From GCA-002708315 sp964460905 (GTDB taxonomy: Bacteria; Bacteroidota; Bacteroidia; Bacteroidales; F082), in assembly GCA_964460905.1 (NCBI GenBank), contig CAYWRM010000013.1, positions 1 through 64,000 on the forward strand: a DNA stretch of 64,000 nt, read 5' to 3'. Below, one piece after another: positions 26,676-35,580 of the stretch. The translations under genes were made by a program, and so were the position numbers. How positions within the stretch are numbered: the first letter of the stretch is position 1; every line of letters starts with the position of its first letter. The notes under the pieces were generated by a model that made no database searches, was not told where the DNA came from, and saw nothing but the letters and a program-made list of their open reading frames with translations.

Positions 26676-27392
26676 TTAAACCAGAAAATTATCGGCAAGA
26701 TACTTTTGAAATTTCAATTTATATTGCTCACTAACAGGAATATAAACATTCTTATCAAAAACTATGCGATTACGCTCAACCGTTGTAATTTTATTCAGGT
26801 TTACCATATAAGAACGGTGTACACGCAAAAAGTCTTTGTCTGGAAGAAATTTTTCCATTTTTTTCATACTCATTAAGGTCATTATCGGATGTTGGTTTTC
26901 GATATGAATACGTAAGTATTCGCTCATAGATTCAATGTACTTGATATCGGCTAAATTTATTCGTAAGACCTTATATTCAGATTTGATGAAGAGGAACTTC
27001 TGGTTACTTTCAATTTTAGTGTTGGCAGATACTTTGGGTATAATTCGTTCTTTAGCTTTATTAGCAGCTCTCAAAAAATCACTGTAACCAATGGGTTTTA
27101 GCAGGTAATCAATGGCATCAACCCTAAAACCTTCGAGAGCATATTCGCTGTAGGCTGTTGTAAAAATAACCTTAGGAGGGTTGTTTAATGATTTAACAAA
27201 ATCCATTCCGCTCAAATCGGGCATATTAATATCCACAAACATCAGGTCGATTTCATTTTCCTGTAAAAATGAAATAGCCTGCAAAGCACTTTCAAATTGT
27301 TCCATTAGCACCAAATACGGTGTTCTATCAATATATTTGGCAATCTGTTTTAGCGCAAGTGGCTCATCATCTATGGCAATGCAACTTATCAT
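26676..27392 (-). CDS. LytTR-family response regulator
   Basis: DNA-binding response regulator of the AgrA/LytR class. The receiver domain (1-120) has the acidic pocket (AIDDEP), phospho-acceptor Asp in LMFVDINMPDLSG (about 53) and the conserved Lys in YLLKPIG. The LytTR DNA-binding domain (about 135-236) shows FIKSEYKVLRINLADIKYIE and FLRVHRSYMVNL, both typical. Its start overlaps the stop of the upstream kinase gene by four bases (ATGA), so the two are translationally coupled. Targets unknown; the downstream BNR gene is a candidate by position only. Confidence 0.95.
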   Translation of the reverse strand: MISCIAIDDEPLALKQIAKYIDRTPYLVLMEQFESALQAISFLQENEIDLMFVDINMPDLSGMDFVKSLNNPPKVIFTTAYSEYALEGFRVDAIDYLLKPIGYSDFLRAANKAKERIIPKVSANTKIESNQKFLFIKSEYKVLRINLADIKYIESMSEYLRIHIENQHPIMTLMSMKKMEKFLPDKDFLRVHRSYMVNLNKITTVERNRIVFDKNVYIPVSEQYKLKFQKYLADNFLV

Positions 27393-28501
27393 AACGGGAT
27401 GGTTAAACTTACAGTATGTTCATCTTTTTTATCTTCAATTTTTAGCACATAATTTTCTCCATAAATCAAGTCAAGTCGTTTTCGTGAGTTTTCAATTCCA
27501 ATACCCGACGCTTCTTCGTCCTTTTCTGAAGACATATTGCTGTTTCTAACCTCAAAACTTAAATTGTCGGATTCCACAAAAAATGTTATATTAACAAACG
27601 ATGTGTGCTGGTAACTTATCCCATGTTTAAATGCATTTTCCAAATAAGAAGTGAACAACAATGGAGGAATCTTTTTGTCGGGTAATTGTTCGGGAATATT
27701 CAAATTAATTTTTACCCTATCGGAAAAACGTAACTTCATCAAATCTACATAATTTTTGATAAAATCTATTTCTTTCTGAATAGGTATTTTTTCTATTTCT
27801 GATTCATACAGTAAATGACGCATGAGCTTTGATAAACGGATAATTGATTCTTTTGCCTCTTCCGAATCAAAATCAATGAGTGAATGTATGTTGTTCAATG
27901 TATTCATAAAAAAGTGTGGGCTCACCTGATTACGCAAAAAAGCCAATTGTGTTCCCACATTTTCTTTTTCAAGTTTGGCTTTAGCTTTCTCTGTTTCTGC
28001 CAAACGAAAGGAAACCCTTAGTCCTGTATCAAAACCTATTAATAAAAATGAAAATATCAGTAGGTTGGCAAAAGGGGGCATAGGTCTACCTCTTAATGGT
28101 TCCATTGGTGGTGGAAAACGATTACCAGCAGGATCAAGATGTGGAGGTGGTGGCTGCAGTTGATTATTGATTTCATATTGAGGTTTACCATCTACAAGTT
28201 TGGAAGAGAAAAATAATGAGCCCAAGGAGAAAACCGCAATTAAGCCTGCAACTGAAATCAAATAAGAGAGCCTTCTTTTATTGAAAAGCAATTTAGGTAC
28301 AAGTATGAATCGGTTTATGAGGAAAATAAAAAATAAGGGAATAATAGTTTCCATGGGATTTAAAAAATCCTGCCATTCCAGAGATTTATTTCCATTAAAA
28401 AAAACAGGGGCAGCTATCAGCACAACCCACACTAAAACGAGTAGTATAAGTTCTGCAAATTTTAATGTGTTAGTCTTTTTTATTTTAATATTATGAGTCA
28501 T
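27389..28501 (-). CDS. LytS/YehU-type sensor histidine kinase
   Basis: Membrane sensor kinase paired with the LytTR regulator. About four hydrophobic segments occupy residues 10-175, interrupted by a Pro-rich external or internal loop (about 115-145, with QPPPPHLDP and PLRGRPMPP). The His_kinase block VSPHFFMNTLNNIHSL carries the phospho-acceptor His (about 195). A HATPase follows with LLFTSYLENAFKHGIS (N-box) and GIGIENSRKRL. Length 370 is standard for this family. The only unusual point is the Pro-rich loop, which could be a ligand or protein-contact segment. Confidence 0.94.
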   Translation of the reverse strand: MTHNIKIKKTNTLKFAELILLVLVWVVLIAAPVFFNGNKSLEWQDFLNPMETIIPLFFIFLINRFILVPKLLFNKRRLSYLISVAGLIAVFSLGSLFFSSKLVDGKPQYEINNQLQPPPPHLDPAGNRFPPPMEPLRGRPMPPFANLLIFSFLLIGFDTGLRVSFRLAETEKAKAKLEKENVGTQLAFLRNQVSPHFFMNTLNNIHSLIDFDSEEAKESIIRLSKLMRHLLYESEIEKIPIQKEIDFIKNYVDLMKLRFSDRVKINLNIPEQLPDKKIPPLLFTSYLENAFKHGISYQHTSFVNITFFVESDNLSFEVRNSNMSSEKDEEASGIGIENSRKRLDLIYGENYVLKIEDKKDEHTVSLTIPL

Positions 28502-28600
28502 AATAATTTACTAAAATAATAAAATTGCACTGAGTTTGATAAAACAGACTTTATAATAATTAAAATCAAATTGTGAGACCTTTGGAAAGCTCATTGTTCT

Positions 28601-28740
28601 AATGAAGCTGTCCAAAAAGTTAATAACGTCTGTCATTCTGAGTGATAACGAAGAATCTAATATGTTGTTTAATTGTCACTTAGAGATTCTTTACTATCGT
28701 TCAGAATGACAAAAAACTAACTTCTTGGACAGCCTCATGA
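28601..28740. repeat. Palindromic element D (GTCATTCTGA-type), 140 bp
   Basis: A long imperfect hairpin. The outer arms share GCTGTCCAA followed by AAGTTA (28606-28621 against 28717-28733), the inner arms share GTCATTCTGA (28632-28641) and TCAGAATGAC (28701-28710), then AAGAATCT pairs with AGATTCTT. It fills most of the gap between the convergent-facing ends of the LytS upstream region and the CotH gene. No ORF. Confidence 0.75.
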
Positions 28741-28780
28741 CAACAATCTATTGGTACTGTAAAGACCTCATGTCGCTATT

Positions 28781-31060
28781 CTATTGAACTATCATTTTTT
28801 TCACTTCTGCTTGTCCTCCAACAGTTAACGAATAGAAATACAAACCACTAGGAAGCCCATCGGGTTGCCATGAATATGTATAGTTGCCGGCAGGCAGAAA
28901 ACCAGAAACGAGTTTACGAATTACAACTCCGTATGGATTATAAATATTGAGAGAAATATCACTTCCCGCCTGAAGGCTAAATGCAATATTAGTAGTTGTG
29001 TTGAATGGGTTAGGATGATTTTGTTCCAATATAAATCCAGAATTGTGTGCAATATTTTGTTCAACTACAACACTAAGTAAATCGACATTTTCAGCTTCAA
29101 ATGTCGGAAGCATTTCAATAAACACACCTGTTCCATTTAGATATCTTCCTGTAGTTGTATCTGCTTTCTGTTGCAGATAACTAATCTCGTCTATTAAATT
29201 CATATTTGGATCAGACAAAACAATAATTTCGCCTGAAGCTGACAATTTAAAATTAGCATGTAAACCTTCCTGATCTTCATCTTTATCAGCCCAAACTATT
29301 AAGTAACCACCTGACATGATAGTTGTATCAGGAAATACCCATTGATAAGGATCTGCAGCATCATCGGATAAATAATATCCACCTAAACTAATATCTTCGA
29401 TTCCATTATTGTAAAACTCAATCCAATCATCATAATCACCATCCTGATCAGCAACAGTATTTTCGTTATCAGCCATAAATTCATTAATTACAAAGTCACC
29501 GGTGATGCTAATGCTGTAAAATTCGTATTCAGCTCTTGCTGGTGAAAAAGCAACAGCATCATCGTTTTCAGCATAAATATAATATTGTAAATCCGTAGAC
29601 CCTACAATTATTGAGACTCCATAGGTTCCATCTCCTGCGGCTCCATCTTCGTGTATTCCGTCATCATACATATTAATTTTGTTGAAGATATCATATGTAT
29701 TTGATCGATAGGCTAAAAAAGTCTCCGTTTCATTAACAAGGTCAGCAGTGAACCATACTTCTGAATTAGGAGAAACTTGTTCAGGAGAATGTACTACATT
29801 ATTGATTTCCGGTTGAGAATACTGGAACTCGGTAAGTGATTGAAAATAATCAACCCTTGCATCCATTAATTGTACAATCCCGATAATCGACTGTGGACCT
29901 CCGCCAACCTGATTGTAAACATTGCTGATAAAATTGGAATAGGAATAAAATTTATTTTGATCTGCTTGAACATCGTCAGCAATTATTTCCTGAAGTTCCA
30001 ATGCCCTGGTTTCATAATAACTATTTTCAAAATTCTCTTCCAGCATAGTTCTCATGTGTGCTACGTAAATTTTGCGATAAGCTTCATTGGTGAGTATTTT
30101 GCTGATAACAGGAAAATCACTCTCGTTTAAATTAACAAAAGGGCTAAATTGCTGTAACTGTACTGTGTTCAGTTGCCCCAAGGTTTGATGTGAAGTAAAA
30201 ACACCAAAACTTTCGTTCAAATCCCATGGAATTGGGTTGAATCTACCAGCATCATCTTTATAGATATAATAATTCTGAGGATTATTGATGGGGCCATCAA
30301 GGTTAACAAAGAGATTTGAAAAAGCAAGAAACCAAAGATGACGATCGACATTAAGCACCTGCTCAACAGAGCTATTGTGATTATTTAAGGTGTCAAGAAA
30401 ATTAATTAACTCACCCCAACCATAATCAGATTTCATATCGTAAAGGCCGTAATAACTGCTCGAATCATCACCATAATACTCCCAAACACCACCACTAGGA
30501 GAGCCTCCACTACTGGTGATTTCACCTTTGACCCTCGTATTTTCATCACTGGCAAAATGAGTACGCATAAAAAATTTATCCACACTCTGATCGCTGGTAT
30601 ATAGACCAAGGTGAGTGCCATTAATATAAACATTGGCATAATTTGCCTGACTTGCAGGTAAGTAACTACGAGCTATTTCATAACTCAAAACTTCTCTAAC
30701 AAAACTAGGGTCTTTAAAAACATTAGCTAACTTTAGAGTGCCATACCCTTCAATTAGCTGATCATCAATAATATGATCCAGTTTAATATTCAAAGGATTT
30801 TTAACCTGGTTAGCATTATATGTGCTATTGCCTTTGTATCTTATACCCACACTATCGAAGACCTGGCCATTAACCGAAACTATCCCAACCAACCTTTCTT
30901 CATTGCCAGCAGCAGCAAGCTGATCAAGTAAATAATCCCAATTCGACTCTTCAAAAGTGATTTCGATGGTGTTAATTGTGTTGATGTCGTAAAAGTTTTG
31001 GCTGTTGATACTATTGATCATGCCAAAAACAATTAATAAAACAAAGTGAATTTTTTTCAT
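28781..31060 (-). CDS. CotH-kinase/lamin-tail secreted protein with T9SS tail
   Basis: An exported 759-residue multidomain protein. Signal peptide at 1-20. A CotH domain (about 30-430) has GIRYKGNST near 75, then the kinase-like active-site block IPWDLNESFGVF (about 275), which carries the conserved Asp/Asn pair of CotH atypical protein kinases. A Lamin-tail (LTD) domain lies at about 520-630 (NEFMADNENTVADQDGDYDDW and GGYYLSDDAADP). The last about 80 residues (LEQNHPNPFNTTTNIAF to KKMIVQ) are a T9SS sorting domain. CotH proteins in spores phosphorylate coat proteins; here a surface role is inferred. Element D lies just beyond its 3' end. Confidence 0.92.
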   Translation of the reverse strand: MKKIHFVLLIVFGMINSINSQNFYDINTINTIEITFEESNWDYLLDQLAAAGNEERLVGIVSVNGQVFDSVGIRYKGNSTYNANQVKNPLNIKLDHIIDDQLIEGYGTLKLANVFKDPSFVREVLSYEIARSYLPASQANYANVYINGTHLGLYTSDQSVDKFFMRTHFASDENTRVKGEITSSGGSPSGGVWEYYGDDSSSYYGLYDMKSDYGWGELINFLDTLNNHNSSVEQVLNVDRHLWFLAFSNLFVNLDGPINNPQNYYIYKDDAGRFNPIPWDLNESFGVFTSHQTLGQLNTVQLQQFSPFVNLNESDFPVISKILTNEAYRKIYVAHMRTMLEENFENSYYETRALELQEIIADDVQADQNKFYSYSNFISNVYNQVGGGPQSIIGIVQLMDARVDYFQSLTEFQYSQPEINNVVHSPEQVSPNSEVWFTADLVNETETFLAYRSNTYDIFNKINMYDDGIHEDGAAGDGTYGVSIIVGSTDLQYYIYAENDDAVAFSPARAEYEFYSISITGDFVINEFMADNENTVADQDGDYDDWIEFYNNGIEDISLGGYYLSDDAADPYQWVFPDTTIMSGGYLIVWADKDEDQEGLHANFKLSASGEIIVLSDPNMNLIDEISYLQQKADTTTGRYLNGTGVFIEMLPTFEAENVDLLSVVVEQNIAHNSGFILEQNHPNPFNTTTNIAFSLQAGSDISLNIYNPYGVVIRKLVSGFLPAGNYTYSWQPDGLPSGLYFYSLTVGGQAEVKKMIVQ

Positions 31061-31337
31061 ATTACTATTTTTAAATGGTTTCAGGGTTAAGGTGATTTAA
31101 TTAGCATTTCTAATTAATCTCAAATAATTATAAACTCAAATAACATCACAAAAATATGTCAAGTTTGTTGAAAAATTAAAATAAATCAACAGATCAGTGA
31201 TATTTATCTACAAAAAGGCATTTTTAATCAACGAAGAACAATCTCAAATTAATAGTTCAACCTTAGTCTTTTTCCACTGGAGAAAAAGTGATGATATTTA
31301 CAATTCTTTGCAATAAACAGTTAGATTAGTTATTAGC

Positions 31338-31799
31338 CTAATAACCAGATTGCTTTCCTGAAATTTCATGAATATCAATTTTCCAGAGTTTAACACTTTT
31401 TAGCATTTGCTCATTAAAATGCCATTCCTTTCCTGAATAATGCCGCATTATTTGATTTATGGCGTTTTTCTGTTCCTCAAATTCTTCAACCTCAATCATC
31501 TTACCATAACCAATCACGCTTTTATAGGCAGCGGTCCACTTACAAGCTACAGTTTCATCTTCTATAGTTTTTACGTCAATATCAAATTCAAAACAAACAA
31601 GATTATTTTTCTTGATGAATTCAATTTTTCTGCCAGTTGTGGCTGTATGCACAAAAATACTTTTGCCATTGTACCCAAACGAAACAGGAACGATATACGG
31701 AGTATTATTATGTGCGAAAGCAATTCTGCATACATCAGAATTATTAATTATATCATCAATTTCAACGCGGTTGGCTATTATCTTATCGTCTCTTCTCAT
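31338..31799 (-). CDS. Pyridoxamine 5'-phosphate oxidase-fold flavoprotein (NimA-like)
   Basis: A 153-residue split-barrel FMN protein. The pattern RRDDKII, AFAHNNTPYIVPVSFGYNG and then HTATTGRKIEFIKKNNLVCFEFD is typical of the PPOX/NimA family whose members reduce nitro compounds or act as general FMN reductases. Residue HFN/KLWKI at the C-terminus follows the family pattern. Single gene; start codon is also preceded by several short reading frames of no interest. Substrate is unknown; nitroimidazole resistance would be one possibility but cannot be asserted. Confidence 0.88.
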   Translation of the reverse strand: MRRDDKIIANRVEIDDIINNSDVCRIAFAHNNTPYIVPVSFGYNGKSIFVHTATTGRKIEFIKKNNLVCFEFDIDVKTIEDETVACKWTAAYKSVIGYGKMIEVEEFEEQKNAINQIMRHYSGKEWHFNEQMLKSVKLWKIDIHEISGKQSGY

Positions 31800-31869
31800 A
31801 AATTAAAAATCTAATCGCAAAGATATTATATCTTTGATCGTTTCTTTTGATTAAAACTTGTTTTTTTGT

Positions 31870-32772
31870 ATGCAACATAATCACTCACACCAAAGTCACC
31901 AAATCTCAGGAAAAAATATTGGGATTGCTATTTCCCTGAATATATTAATTACTATCTCTCAAATTGTAGGTGGAATTATTTCTGGTAGTGTAGCTCTTCT
32001 ATCCGATGCCCTTCACAATTTTAGCGACGTTATATCCCTATTTCTAAGTTACTTTACAAACCGGCTTGCAAAAAGAAAATCAACTACAAAACAAACCTTC
32101 GGCTATAAACGGGCAGAAATACTGTCGGCTTTTGTAAATTCTGTAACATTAATTGCCATCGCAATTTTTTTAATTGTGGAAGCAGTTGAAAGGTTCCTAA
32201 ATCCTGAACCTGTGAAAGCAGATATCGTTATTTATTTTGCGCTCGGCAGCATAATTGTTAATTTAATAAGTGTGCTACTGCTTCATAAAGATTCAAAAGA
32301 CAACATCAATATGAAATCTGCGTATTTGCATTTACTAACCGATGTAATGACTTCAATCGCAGTAATGATAGGTGGAATATTGATGAAATATTTTGATATT
32401 TACAGGATTGACAGTATACTATCAATTTTAATAGCCTTTTATTTAATATTCTCTAGTTATAAAATATTGTGGGCTTCCATTAAAATTCTAATGCAATTCA
32501 CCCCACATGATATTGATGTTATTGATATTAGTAAAGAAATTGCACGTATCGAAGATGTAAAAAATGTTCATCATGTTCATTTATGGCAGCTAAATGATAA
32601 GGACAAATTTTTTGAGGCGCATATCGATCTTGAAAACGATATTTTAATTACTGAATTCCAAAATATCCTCCCAAAAATAGAGATGGTACTACAAGTTAGA
32701 AATATTACGCATTTCAATATTCAGCCCGAATTCAACATAGATGACAGCAAAAAGCTAATTATACAACATTAA
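31870..32772 (+). CDS. Cation diffusion facilitator (zinc/divalent metal) exporter
   Basis: CDF antiporter that removes Zn2+ or similar ions from the cytoplasm. I prefer the ATG at 31870 over the TTG at 31858. The N-terminus is His-rich (MQHNHSHQSHQ), probably metal-binding. Six membrane segments follow (about 20-205). The zinc site residues are present: SDALHNFSD in TM2 (H...D) and HLLTDVMTS in TM5 (H...D). The C-terminal cytoplasmic domain (about 210-295) contains HHVHLWQLNDKD and HFNIQPEF. Divergent from the PPOX-like gene (about 70 bases apart). The His...Asp site supports Zn2+ over Fe2+. Confidence 0.95.
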   Translation: MQHNHSHQSHQISGKNIGIAISLNILITISQIVGGIISGSVALLSDALHNFSDVISLFLSYFTNRLAKRKSTTKQTFGYKRAEILSAFVNSVTLIAIAIFLIVEAVERFLNPEPVKADIVIYFALGSIIVNLISVLLLHKDSKDNINMKSAYLHLLTDVMTSIAVMIGGILMKYFDIYRIDSILSILIAFYLIFSSYKILWASIKILMQFTPHDIDVIDISKEIARIEDVKNVHHVHLWQLNDKDKFFEAHIDLENDILITEFQNILPKIEMVLQVRNITHFNIQPEFNIDDSKKLIIQH

Positions 32773-32975
32773 GAATTTTAGTCAAAAAAACTATGCACAT
32801 GTATCAACGTTTGCATATTGATGCCAAATCTTAAAGAATATGAACCCTGTAACATCTGTAGCCATAAATTCGTCAAAGAATAAATATAAAAATTCATAAA
32901 AGAATAAATTTATGACTTATAGTATTTAATTTAGCAACAGCAATTATTTTTATAAAGCCTGATAATCCAAAAATT

Positions 32976-34508
32976 ATGAAAAGGTGGGTTCTTCTATCAA
33001 TATTTATTACTTCTTTATCATTTGTTAACTGTATATCTCAAACTACACAAAATTCAACTATTATTGAAGTTAACAAAGAACTAAAAGGATTCGTTATTGA
33101 TATTGATAGTCATTCGGCCCTTCCTTATGCTAATATTTATGTACTAAACAAAAACAAAGGTGCAATTAGTAATGAAAAGGGATATTTCTCATTAAATATT
33201 ACAAATTTGGATAAAACCGATACTTTACGTTTTCAATACATTGGATATAAAACTAAAAACATAGCTATTGGTGAATTGGACAGTTCTGGAATTGTATATT
33301 TGAAAGAAGATATTTTTAACCTTAGCGAAACATTTATTTTTGGCAATAAACTTAATGCTGAGGAAATTGTAAAAAAAATACTGAAAAACAAAGAGGCAAA
33401 TTATAAAAAAACCACAACTAAAAATCAAACATTTATTCGGGAAAGATATACTTCTGATTTTGATGAAATCAAGCTCAGTTATAAAAAAAGCTCATTTGCA
33501 GAACTCGATAGAGATCTGTTAGATTTAATCGAAGAAAAAATGCCGAAGAATTCTACATCATATCGCGATTTTTTGGGAAACCTTTATTTTTCAGAAAATG
33601 AAGATGACTCAATTAATTTTAAAATAGATCCGATAAAAACAGTTTCCCTCAAAGAGAAAGATATTGCCGAACTAAAACAAATTAAGACAATTTTTGAGAA
33701 TATTTTTACAAACACCAAAGAAAAAGAGTATTGGAAAATTAAAAGTGGAATTTTCGGCCAGAAAATTGATATGGATGATGAAAATGATAGAGCTGAAAAT
33801 GATTCTCTTAAAGAAAATGAAAGAAAAATTAAACACTTTAACCGGAGAATAAAATATCGTCTTAACTATAGTTTACTAGATAATAAAAACGATTGGGAAT
33901 TTTTACACAGCACTGGTAAATACAGGTACGTTCTTGCAGGAGGTACTAGCGTAGCGGGAGAAGAAGTATACATTATCGATTTTAAACCTAAAAGTAGCGG
34001 AGAGTTTATTGGCAGAATGTATATATCAATGAGTACTTTTGCTTTAATAAGAGCTGATTATGAATACGCTCCCGAAAAAACAGGAAAGGATTTTCACTTA
34101 TTGGGTGTTGGATATACAGAAGATGAATATAGCGGTTCTATATATTTTGAGAAAAAGGATAGCACTTACAGTTTAAAATATTTCTCAAAAAAGGAGGGTT
34201 CATATGTTACTTTTGATAGAAGTATAGCACTACTAAAAAAAAGGAAAAGATTCCTTTTTGATAAAACGCTAAATGAAGCTAAAGTCGGAGTTGAAGTATC
34301 GTTAAGATCAGAACAATCATTTGAATTGCTTGTACTTAAAGGCAAAGAAATTTTGAAGAAACAATTCACAGATTTTGAAGAAAAGAAAGTTATGGAAATA
34401 GTTTATGTTGATCAGTTTGATGATAAACTTTGGAAAGGATATTCGATAATTGAACCTACTAAACAAATGCGAGAGTATAAAAAACAAGAAGTAGTTTATA
34501 ATAAATAA
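32976..34508 (+). CDS. Carboxypeptidase-regulatory-like domain protein, exported
   Basis: Exported protein of 510 residues with signal peptide (1-22). A carboxypeptidase regulatory-like beta-sandwich domain lies at about 38-115 (GFVIDIDSHSALPYANIYV, NEKGYFSL, LRFQYIGYKT), as in SusC/TonB-receptor N-termini, but no plug or barrel follows. The remaining about 390 residues are a Lys/Glu-rich region with alternating beta strands and YKKSSF, GSEF/DFKPKS and ERKIKHFNRRI segments, matching the DUF5686-like neighbourhood in style only. I cannot name a function. It lies 45 bases upstream of the carbonic anhydrase gene on the same strand, perhaps co-transcribed. Confidence 0.78.
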   Translation: MKRWVLLSIFITSLSFVNCISQTTQNSTIIEVNKELKGFVIDIDSHSALPYANIYVLNKNKGAISNEKGYFSLNITNLDKTDTLRFQYIGYKTKNIAIGELDSSGIVYLKEDIFNLSETFIFGNKLNAEEIVKKILKNKEANYKKTTTKNQTFIRERYTSDFDEIKLSYKKSSFAELDRDLLDLIEEKMPKNSTSYRDFLGNLYFSENEDDSINFKIDPIKTVSLKEKDIAELKQIKTIFENIFTNTKEKEYWKIKSGIFGQKIDMDDENDRAENDSLKENERKIKHFNRRIKYRLNYSLLDNKNDWEFLHSTGKYRYVLAGGTSVAGEEVYIIDFKPKSSGEFIGRMYISMSTFALIRADYEYAPEKTGKDFHLLGVGYTEDEYSGSIYFEKKDSTYSLKYFSKKEGSYVTFDRSIALLKKRKRFLFDKTLNEAKVGVEVSLRSEQSFELLVLKGKEILKKQFTDFEEKKVMEIVYVDQFDDKLWKGYSIIEPTKQMREYKKQEVVYNK

Positions 34509-34552
34509 CTTTAAAAAGTTAAATTACATAGATTTACCCAATAAAAACTCAT

Positions 34553-35119
34553 ATGACAGCACAAGAAAGTTTAAACAAATTAAAAGAAGGCAATGCAAGA
34601 TTTGTAGCTGATCAGCCAGATGGAAAATTAAAAGATGATGCAAGAAGAGTAGCTTTACTGGGAGGACAACAACCCTTTGCAATTATACTAGGATGTTCTG
34701 ATAGTAGAATAGTCCCCGAACTTATGTTTGATACCGGCTTAGGAGAATTATTTGTTGTAAGAGTTGCTGGTAATGTGGCCAATACTTCTTCCATAGCAAG
34801 TATTGAATATGCAGTAGAACATTTAGACACAAAATTAATTGTGGTACTAGGCCATCAATGTTGTGGCGCTGTAACTGCGGCTAAGGCCGGAGGTGATAAT
34901 GGAGCCAATTTAAACCATCTGCTATCCTATCTTGCTCCTGCAATAGCAACTTCAAAAAAAGGAGCCTCTGTAAATGAAGTAGCAAAGAAAAATGTTGAAC
35001 TTACTGCTAAAGAATTAAAGACCAAGTCTGATATAATTAAAAATGCCGTTGAAAATAGGGGTGTCAAAATTATTCCGGCATACTACAGTTTAGATACTGG
35101 GAAAGTTGACTTTTTTTAG
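34553..35119 (+). CDS. Beta-class carbonic anhydrase
   Basis: Converts CO2 and water to bicarbonate. Zinc ligands Cys-Asp-Arg are in GCSDSR (about residues 47-52) and His-x-x-Cys in VLGHQCCGAV (about 102-109), the classical beta-CA set. At 188 residues it is a standard short form. Probably cytoplasmic: no signal peptide. Sits directly before the tRNA-Lys and after the carboxypeptidase-regulatory-like gene. Confidence 0.96.
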   Translation: MTAQESLNKLKEGNARFVADQPDGKLKDDARRVALLGGQQPFAIILGCSDSRIVPELMFDTGLGELFVVRVAGNVANTSSIASIEYAVEHLDTKLIVVLGHQCCGAVTAAKAGGDNGANLNHLLSYLAPAIATSKKGASVNEVAKKNVELTAKELKTKSDIIKNAVENRGVKIIPAYYSLDTGKVDFF

Positions 35120-35155
35120 TAGCCTGAATTTGATTCAAAAACCCGTATTTAATCG

Positions 35156-35184
35156 TTGTCTATTTATAAAAAATAGTAATTTTG
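35156..35184 (+). promoter_or_regulatory. Promoter of tRNA-Lys
   Basis: TTG at 35156-35158 and TAATTTTG at 35177-35184, 18 bases apart, fit the Bacteroidota consensus; transcription would begin a few bases before the tRNA 5' end at 35195. Confidence 0.6.
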
Positions 35185-35194
35185 CCTCCGCTTT

Positions 35195-35267
<73 letters not shown>

Positions 35268-35271
35268 CTTG

Positions 35272-35316
35272 AAATAGAAACAATTACACTAATAAGTATT
35301 TGTTTCTATTTTTTTG
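35272..35316 (+). terminator. Rho-independent terminator after tRNA-Lys
   Basis: A perfect 12-bp stem, AAATAGAAACAA (35272-35283) with TTGTTTCTATTT (35300-35311), a 16-nt loop, and an uninterrupted T run to 35316. It begins four bases after the tRNA. Confidence 0.8.
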
Positions 35317-35340
35317 TTTTTTAACGTGGCAAAATCCCTA

Positions 35341-35502
35341 CTACTGAATGAATTTTTTCTCTGTGGTTCCATCACTATATAGAAAAATAATCAACTCTCC
35401 TTTGGTATTTGGTGATTTCTCTCTTCCCATTAAGTCATAAAGTCTAACAATTTCTTTGTTTTCATCATTAGCTTGCAAGCTATTTAACCCATTAGAATGA
35501 TT
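35341..35502 (-). pseudogene. Orphan T9SS sorting-domain fragment
   Basis: Read on the minus strand, the 54-codon frame ending at the TAG of 35341-35343 contains VRLYDLMGRE, then LIIFLYSDGTTEKKFIQ just before the stop, which is how a T9SS type A sorting domain ends. An in-frame stop closes the frame upstream (35503-35505), no start codon is present, and the rest of the parent gene is absent. I read it as the 3' relic of a deleted T9SS cargo gene. It lies between the tRNA-Lys terminator and the aminotransferase gene. Confidence 0.7.
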
Positions 35503-35551
35503 CTAGATTAATCTGTTTGCTGAGCAAACGCATCTAAACAAATATTAAAAC

Positions 35552-35559
35552 TATCTTTG
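35552..35559 (+). promoter_or_regulatory. Putative -7 box of the aminotransferase operon
   Basis: TATCTTTG fits TAnnTTTG, 21 bases before the ATG at 35581. No suitably spaced -33 element. Confidence 0.4.
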
Positions 35560-35580
35560 TTTTAGTAAAACCATATATTA

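Noticed and set aside
31338..31799. Calling the PPOX-fold protein a nitroimidazole resistance gene
   Set aside because: NimA-like resemblance is only family-level; substrate cannot be told from sequence.
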